A stretch of 14,104 nt of DNA from Chthoniobacterales bacterium (GTDB taxonomy: Bacteria > Verrucomicrobiota > Verrucomicrobiia > Chthoniobacterales > UBA10450). The notes beneath the pieces are model-generated. The model was not told the DNA's origin and did not search any database. It was given only the letters and a program-made list of their open reading frames with translations. The stretch spans positions 1-14,104 of the forward strand of contig JACCTI010000334.1 of the NCBI GenBank assembly GCA_013812515.1, in the 5' to 3' direction. Position 1 is the first letter of the stretch, and each line of letters opens with the position of its first letter. Position numbers and translations under genes: made by a program. Positions 7,722 through 12,588 of this stretch are shown one piece after another.

Positions 7722-7798
7722 AATTTGGAAGCCAGAAAGCCAGAAAAAAGACGATTAAGAATTCCCCTCTCCCTTTCTGGTTTCCTGGTTTTCAAATT
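7722..7798 (+). repeat. 25-bp imperfect hairpin built of CCAGAAA-type units
   Basis: Left arm 7722-7746 (AATTTGGAAGCCAGAAAGCC then AGAAA) pairs with right arm 7774-7798 (TTTCTGGTTTCCTGGTTTTC then AAATT) over a 27-nt loop. Of 25 positions, 21 are Watson-Crick, three are G:U (28/92, 31/89, 39/81 within 77xx) and one is A:C (7736/7784) when read as plus-strand RNA. On the minus strand the G:U pairs become C:A mismatches. Each arm contains a near-direct repeat (AGCCAGAA twice; CTGGTTT twice). It could be a MITE-like or other dispersed repeat, a small structured RNA or an attenuator; no ORF is inside. Confidence 0.55.
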
Positions 7799-7835
7799 CG
7801 TTTTCTTCTCCCTTGAATCGTATTGCGGGTAAAGG

Positions 7836-7872
7836 CGCGCGGTTTTGGGCTACGCTGTCTCGAGACCGCGCG
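7836..7872 (-). terminator. GC-rich hairpin after the cNMP-domain gene
   Basis: CGCGCGGT (7836-7843) and ACCGCGCG (7865-7872) form a perfect 8-bp stem with a 21-nt loop, starting 11 nt past the stop of the minus-strand cNMP gene. On the minus strand it is followed by CCTTTACCC rather than a U-run, so it is at best a weak intrinsic terminator. A self-complementary GTCTCGAGAC (7857-7866) lies in the loop and edge of the stem. Confidence 0.4.
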
Positions 7873-7883
7873 GGGGCGCTGGC

Positions 7884-8351
7884 TCAATGTGCGGCGTAGC
7901 TTTCGAGCAGCTTCCGTCGGGCAAGCTGTAGACGGCGGGTCATCACCTCGCTCATCCTCTTGAGCAGCTCGAAGCCGAGCGTGTGAGCTCTCTCGCAATA
8001 TTCGCGCAGCACGGTGCCGTAGAAGAAAATGGCGGCCGTCGGCTGGGTAGCTCGGGCGGTGAAATGCCAGACATACGGCGGGAACAACCAGGACCATCCA
8101 ATCAGATCGCCGTCACCGATTGTGTCGATCACGACCGTTTCGCCGCTCTCCACATTCGACTCCAGGACAACGCTCCCATGCTCAATGACATAGAATCGGT
8201 TCGCCTGTTCACCTTCTCGAAAGACGATTTGATTCGCCTCGAAACGCGTTCGCATTGCGGCGTCCGCCAGTAAACGAATGTGCTGCTCGCTCATCCCGAA
8301 GACAAACGGATGCGCCGCCACGCGCTCTAGAACCCCTCGGTCGTCTGGCAT
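7884..8351 (-). CDS. Cyclic-nucleotide-binding-domain protein without HTH
   Basis: A 155-residue protein that is almost entirely a CRP/FNR-type effector (cNMP-binding) beta-roll: RTRFEANQIVFREGEQANRFYVIEHGSVVLES, IDTIGDGDLIGWSWLFPPYVWHFTARA, then a helix (LGFELLKRMSEVMTRRLQLARRKLLESYAAH). The protein ends where the C-helix of CRP would lead into the DNA-binding domain, and no HTH is encoded in any frame downstream, so this appears to be its natural length. The WSWLFPPY...WHF pattern is typical of a known family of short stand-alone cNMP proteins often near redox genes. AAGGAG lies 11 nt before ATG. It follows the sco gene by 54 bp on the same strand, probably as an operon. It cannot itself bind the FNR-like operator at 9316-9335; a ligand-sensing or partner role is inferred. 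Confidence 0.8.
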   Translation of the reverse strand: MPDDRGVLERVAAHPFVFGMSEQHIRLLADAAMRTRFEANQIVFREGEQANRFYVIEHGSVVLESNVESGETVVIDTIGDGDLIGWSWLFPPYVWHFTARATQPTAAIFFYGTVLREYCERAHTLGFELLKRMSEVMTRRLQLARRKLLESYAAH

Positions 8352-8405
8352 ATCGATTGATTCTCCTTCGTTCTAATAACGGGCGATCGTTCTTCCAAAC
8401 GAGTT

Positions 8406-9266
8406 TTAGTCTTCGGTTGCAGCGATCGCGGCAAGCACCTCCTGCGGAATCCAACCGTTGCCGCGCCAGAGCTTCGCGATTTTGCCATCCGGCGTGATCA
8501 AGCCTGTCGTTAGGCCGTGGCTGATCGTGCCGCCTTCTGTCTGGCGATAGACGGCGAAGGCCTTGGTGAGTTCGTCGATCTCCGTCGGATTGCCTGTCGC
8601 GAAACTCCAGACCTTCGGATCGGCTCCTTCCTGCTGCGCGTACTGCTTCAAGATGGTGGGTGTGTCGAACTCCGGATCGATCGTGATGCTAAGCAAACGC
8701 GTGTGAGCTAGTGCACCGCTGCCGCTTCGAATCGCGTTCTGTAGCTCCGCGAAGGTGTGCGACATGCGAGGGCAGAAATTGGGCATCGGACAGCGCGTGA
8801 AGATGAAGGTGATGAGCGTCGGATGACCGCGGAGCGTGTCTGCCGTCAGTTGCTCGCCCGCTTCTCTCGTTAGACTGAATTGCGGAAGCATGTCGCCTTC
8901 CTTCAACCTTCCACTCGCGCTCGTAGCCGGAGGGGACTCGATCAGCTTCGGTAACTGCACTTGGCCCGGATCGATTTTCTTCACGCTGCTGATCGAGAAA
9001 TCCTTCGCGGTGACTTCCAGCCGAAACGCGATCGCGTCACCGGGTCGAAGGCCCGCGATCTCCTTAGCATCCCGAGCCGTGAACGGCATTGTCATCGACG
9101 GCATGAAGTCGGGAATCGTCTCGTGCTCGATGTCGATCGTTGACCGGTCAGGCGCAAACCCGCGCAGGATCCCGCGCACATCGTAATGCTGCGCGGCGGC
9201 AGACTCGTGCCTCGCCCGGCCGCAACCGACAAGCATGAGCACGACCAGGAGCAAGAGATAGCGCAT
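8406..9266 (-). CDS. CusF-SCO fusion copper chaperone lipoprotein
   Basis: A 286-residue protein starting at ATG 9266 (MRYLLLLVVLMLVGCG). The frame is open to 9332, but this start gives a clean lipoprotein signal with lipobox L-V-G-C. Residues ~28-105 form a CusF-like copper-binding domain (YDVRGILRGFAPDRSTIDIEH, IPDFMPSMTMPF, GLRPGDAIAFRLEV) with the His and paired Met of copper-site CusF proteins. Residues ~125-280 are a SCO1/SenC thioredoxin fold (LPQFSLTREAGEQLTADTLRG, LITFIFTRCPMPNFCPRMS, SITIDPEFDTP) with a downstream conserved His in ISHGLTTGLITPDG. The Cys pair is spaced C-x5-C rather than the usual C-x3-C, a variant seen in this fusion subgroup. SCO proteins deliver or reduce copper for CuA sites of cytochrome oxidase and N2O reductase. 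Its divergent position next to nosZ suggests CuA maturation. Confidence 0.9.
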   Translation of the reverse strand: MRYLLLLVVLMLVGCGRARHESAAAQHYDVRGILRGFAPDRSTIDIEHETIPDFMPSMTMPFTARDAKEIAGLRPGDAIAFRLEVTAKDFSISSVKKIDPGQVQLPKLIESPPATSASGRLKEGDMLPQFSLTREAGEQLTADTLRGHPTLITFIFTRCPMPNFCPRMSHTFAELQNAIRSGSGALAHTRLLSITIDPEFDTPTILKQYAQQEGADPKVWSFATGNPTEIDELTKAFAVYRQTEGGTISHGLTTGLITPDGKIAKLWRGNGWIPQEVLAAIAATED

Positions 9267-9315
9267 GAGCCTACTCAATTCCGAACGCTGATTGTTTCCA
9301 CCGCAATCGCGTGAA

Positions 9316-9335
9316 GCCTTGACCTGCATCAAGGC
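9316..9335. promoter_or_regulatory. FNR/DNR-type operator between sco and the nos genes
   Basis: GCCTTGACCTGCATCAAGGC is a dyad with perfect 7-bp arms and a 6-bp centre. Its core TTGAC-N4-ATCAA differs from the FNR/ANR/DNR consensus TTGAT-N4-ATCAA at one base. It lies in the 100-bp divergent spacer (9267-9366), centred 59 bp upstream of the sco ATG and exactly 41.5 bp upstream of the cupredoxin ATG. Denitrification and nos genes are classically controlled by FNR/NNR/DNR regulators responding to low O2 or NO, so this site probably controls one or both directions. Confidence 0.75.
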
Positions 9336-9366
9336 GCGGCTGCGCGGAACGGCTCAACGTTTGGCC

Positions 9367-9847
9367 ATGAGAAAATCCGTCTGGCAGTCACTCCCCTTCC
9401 TGGCGCTGGGATGCAGCGCACTTCTTTCCTTCGGTTGCTCGCGCGCGCCCGAAGCGCCGCCGAAAGCCGTCCAGGTTCAGGCGGACGACACGATGAAGTT
9501 CGACGTAACCGCGTTCGATGCGACACCGGGACAGAAGATTTCCATCACACTGAAGAACACCGGCACCACGCCGAAGCTCTCGATGGGTCACAACCTCGTC
9601 GTCCTGCGATCGAGCTGTGAATGAGCAGAACGTTCTGAAGTGGCTTCATACCGCTTCGTCAGAAGAGGCCCATGATTATGTTCCGCGGACTTCGAAGGAA
9701 GTGCTCGCGCACACGAAGCTCCTTGGACCGGGCGAAACGGACACGATCACATTCAACGCGCCGCAAATTCCGGGCTCATATCTCTATGTCTGCTCATTTC
9801 CGGGCCACTACTCACAGGGCACCAAGGGCATGATGACCGTGAAGTAA
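9367..9847 (+). pseudogene. Azurin/plastocyanin-like cupredoxin lipoprotein, frameshifted
   Basis: Two overlapping frames together encode one blue-copper protein of ~159 residues. The first (9367-9624) gives MRKSVWQSLPFLALGCSALLSFGCS (lipoprotein-like signal), then DDTMKFDVTAFDATPGQKISITLKNTGTTPKLSMGHNLVVLRSS before running into TGA. The second (from ~9617 to 9847) gives VNEQNVLKWLHTASSEEAHDYVP ... LGPGETDTITFNAPQIPGSYLYVCSFPGHYSQGTKGMMTVK. Total length 481 = 3n+1, so one extra base (probably T9616; AGC-GTG would restore LRSSVNEQN) or two missing bases break the gene. Copper ligands His (GHN), Cys and His (CSFPGH) are present; the azurin axial Met position is altered. It lies 23 bp upstream of nosZ, so an electron-donor role to N2O reductase is likely. 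It is either a true mutation or an assembly error. Confidence 0.8.
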
Positions 9848-9870
9848 CGGTCGCACAGAAAGGATAGAGG

Positions 9871-11893
9871 ATGAAAATCTCAGCTAACCATTCGATCGCG
9901 CTCGCAATTGCGTTGATCGCCAGCGCGGCTCTCGGCGGTTGCGGCAAATCGAGTACAACGAAGAACGACCGCGCGGCCAACGCAGACGCGACCTACGTGG
10001 CACCCGGCGATAAGGACGAATATTACTTGTTCTATTCCGGCTGACATTCCGGCCAGGTGTTTGTCGCGGGGATTCCCTCGATGCGGCACATCACGACGAT
10101 TCCGGTTTACGCGCCTTATCCGGCGACCGGTTACGGCTTCGACGAGGAATCGAAGAAGATGATGGGCGATTACACGTGGGGCGATGTGCATCACCCGGCT
10201 TTGTCGCAGACGGCATCGAAGTATGACGGCCGGTGGTTGTTTGTGAACGACAACGCGAATAACCGCGTCGCGCGGATCGACCTGCGGGATTTCAAGACGC
10301 ATCAAATCCTCGGACCGATTCCGAACTCGAGCGGCAACCACGGCTCCTCGTTCGTGACTGAGAACACGGAATACCTGATAATCGCGTCGCGTTTTTCCGT
10401 TTCGCTTCCCAAAGGTCGCGTGGCTGATTTGACCAATTACGCAACGGAGTTCAATGGCATGGTCAGCGCGTTGAAAGTCGATCAGCAGACCGGCGAGATG
10501 AGCGTCGCGTTCCAAATCCTGACGCCGCCATTTGATTGGGATCTTGCGTTAACGGGCAAAGGCCCAAGCAGCGGCTGGGCGTTCTGGACTTCCTACAACA
10601 CGGAAATGGCGCACGACGTCCTCGAGGCGAACTCATCACAAAAGGATCGCGACTTCAGCGCGATAGTGAACTGGAAGGCCGCTGCGCAAGCAGTGGCGGA
10701 TGGCAAAGCTCAGGACATGGGCGGAGTGACGGTGCTCGATCCGGCGAAGGTGCCCGGCGTCATCTACTTCCTCTCGATCGGCAAGTCACCGCACGGGGTC
10801 GATGTTGACCCGAGCGGGAAGTGGCTCGGTTACGGCGGCAAACTGCAACCGGCAGTGACGGTTGTGAATTTCGAGAAGCTGCAAGCCGCGATCAACAACA
10901 AGACGTTTGATGGTGATTTCCGTGGCGTGCCGATCATCAAATACGAAGCGGTCGTGGAAGGCGAAGTGCCGGTCGGTCTCGGTCCGTTGCACACGCAATA
11001 CGACGGACTCGGCAACGCTTACACTTCGATGTTTATCGGTTCGAATATCACGAAATGGAAGCTGCCGCCATGGAGCGACGATGAACGCAAAGACATGAAC
11101 AAGACTGTGCTGGATAAGGTCTCGACGCATTTCAGCACGGGTCACCTCGTGGTGGCGGGCAGCGACACCGCACATCCGTACGGCAAGTGGCTCGTCGCGA
11201 TGAATAAACTCTCCGCAGGACGACACGTAAACGTTGGCCCATCGCAACCGGAGTCGAGCCAGCTCATCGACATCAGCGGCGCGAAGATGAAGATGGTCGC
11301 CGAGGCTTACACGGAACCGGAACCGCACTTTGCGCAGATTCTTAAGGTTAGCGAGATCGAGCCGATCGAAGTTTATCCCAAGACCGAGAACAAGGATCCG
11401 AGCGCCGTCTGGGATAAGACGCAGACGGGCACGACGCGCAAGGGCACTACCGTTGACGCGAAAGTAATCGCGCTGCGCAGCCGCTTCGTACCGGATCGGA
11501 TTGACGCGCAAGTCGGCGACGATCTGACGATTCACGTGACGAACGTCGAGCAGACCCGCGACATGATTCACGGGTTCGGATTGATCGAGAACAACGTCAA
11601 CCTCGTGATGGATCCGGGTGAAACCAACGCTGCACGTGAAGTTGACGAAGCCGGGTGTGTTTCCGTTCTATTGCACAAACTTCTGTTCGGCGCTGCACCA
11701 GGAGATGCCGGGTTATCTGGTTGTCTCGAATACTGGCCAGCCGGTTCCGGGCGCTGTCTACACGAATGGCGTGGGCGCAGCTCAACCCGGGACCCTCGTG
11801 CCGCCAGCGGGAGGGAATTCTCCCGCGACCACTAACCCGGTAGCAACTCCGCCGACCGATCCAGCATCTGCTGCCGCAACGCCGGCCCCGTAG
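9871..11893 (+). pseudogene. nosZ: Nitrous oxide reductase, clade II, with one stop and one frameshift
   Basis: NosZ reduces N2O to N2 in the periplasm. From ATG 9871 (GATAGAGG just upstream) the signal MKISANHSIALAIALIASAA ends in lipobox L-G-G-C24. There is no twin-Arg motif, fitting the Sec-exported clade II. Translation reads DEYYLFYSG then TGA (10042-10044), where homologues have a second Gly, then HSGQVFVAGIPSMRHI. The beta-propeller keeps seven CuZ His ligands (codons ~107, 108, 157, 248, 308, 374, 425; motifs DVHHP, GNHGS, MAHDV, SPHGV, GPLHT, STGHL). The CuA domain starts with DMIHGFGLIENNVNLVMDPGET. At ~11621-11630 the frame shifts, and the CuA loop CTNFCSALHQEM (11672-11707) plus PGYLVVSNTG continue in the other frame to TAG 11893. 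Length is 3n+1. A ~45-residue Pro/Ala/Thr tail follows CuA. Apart from the two lesions the protein looks fully conserved. Confidence 0.92.
10042..10044 (+). other. In-frame TGA in nosZ codon 58
   Basis: GGC-TGA-CAT stands where NosZ homologues read Gly-Gly-His/Gln (SGGxxG). A single G-to-T change of GGA would create it. TGA is used as a normal stop at 1767, 2366, 4130 and 5185, so recoding is unlikely. Confidence 0.85.
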
Positions 11894-11954
11894 CGACGAC
11901 CAACTCGCGAGGCAAAAAGTTCGATCCCTCAGCCTCTGCGCGACTGGAAATTCC

Positions 11955-12588
11955 ATGGCTAAGAAAATTGCCGATCTGCTTCGAAGCGAATTCCGCTTCC
12001 TGGCGCGACCACTAAATCTCTGGTCGCGTCTGCTCTTACTGGCGGCCGCGGCGTCTATCGTCGCAGCGCTCTTCTTCCCGCTTTGGAAGATGCACCTCGT
12101 GGCGCCGCAATATTCTGATGGGCTCGATCTCTACATCTATTGCTACAAAATCCAGGGCGGCGGATTGAACGGGCAACATCTGGTCGAGATTAACAACCTG
12201 AATCACTACATCGGCATGAAAGTGATTCAGGCGGCCGACTTCACCGAAATGGTCTGGATGCCATTCGTCTTCGGCGTGATCATCCTGCTGCTTTTACGCG
12301 CAGTCGTTTTCGGCCTGATGGCAAACGTCGTCGACCTCTTCGCGATCTACAGCTACTTCGGCGTCTTCTCTATCGGGTCCTTCTGGTACCGCCTTTACGA
12401 ATACGGGGCACAAGCTCGACCCGACGGCGCCGATGAGGATCAAGCCATTCACCCCGCTGCTCATTGGCGTAAAACAAATCGCCAACTTCCGCGAGTCGAG
12501 TTTCCCCATGCCCGGCGCGTATCTGTTGACGTTCTCGGTCGTGCTAATCGTAATCGCAGGCTGGCTCTCGCGAAAGGAACCGGCATGA
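11955..12588 (+). pseudogene. nosB: NosB-like membrane protein, +1 frameshift in GGGG run
   Basis: ATG 11955 begins MAKKIADLLRSEFRFLARPLN. Three hydrophobic segments follow in the first frame (SRLLLLAAAASIVAALFFPLW; VWMPFVFGVIILLLLRAVVFG; FAIYSYFGVFSIGSFWYRLY). After YEYG at ~12406-12409 the proper continuation is in another frame: HKLDPTAPMRIKPFTPLLIG, then IANFRESSFPMPGAYLLTFSVVLIVIAGWLSRKEPA and TGA 12588 (fourth TM). Total 634 bp = 3n+1, and removing one G from GGGG restores the frame. The layout (multi-TM protein of ~210 aa directly after nosZ and before nosD) is that of NosB, a membrane protein of unknown function specific to clade II nos clusters. The stop overlaps the nosD start as ATGA. 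Uncorrected, the frame runs on into nosD and produces a false 696-residue fusion (11955-14045). Confidence 0.8.

Larger units (their letters stand above)
7408..7883. other. 476-bp gene-poor spacer
   Basis: Between the sigma gene start and the cNMP-domain gene stop no ORF has a recognisable domain. The stretch contains the possible N-terminal extension frame of the sigma gene (7408-7581), a 25-bp imperfect hairpin (7722-7798) and a GC-rich hairpin (7836-7872). Bases 7725-7830 are visibly more A/T- and homopurine/homopyrimidine-rich than the surrounding coding DNA. The ECF operon promoter should lie here, but I could not identify it. Confidence 0.6.

Noticed and set aside
9605..9625. Programmed ribosomal frameshift in the cupredoxin
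   Set aside because: No slippery heptamer or following pseudoknot is evident, and several unrelated lesions of the same kind occur nearby, which favours mutation or sequencing error.
10042..10044. TGA as selenocysteine or reassigned codon
   Set aside because: The position is a glycine in homologues and not a redox Cys. No selenocysteine-insertion stem is evident, and TGA serves as a normal stop in several genes of the window.
10786..11571. 261-codon minus-strand open frame
   Set aside because: Antisense shadow of nosZ, whose own frame keeps all expected CuZ motifs.
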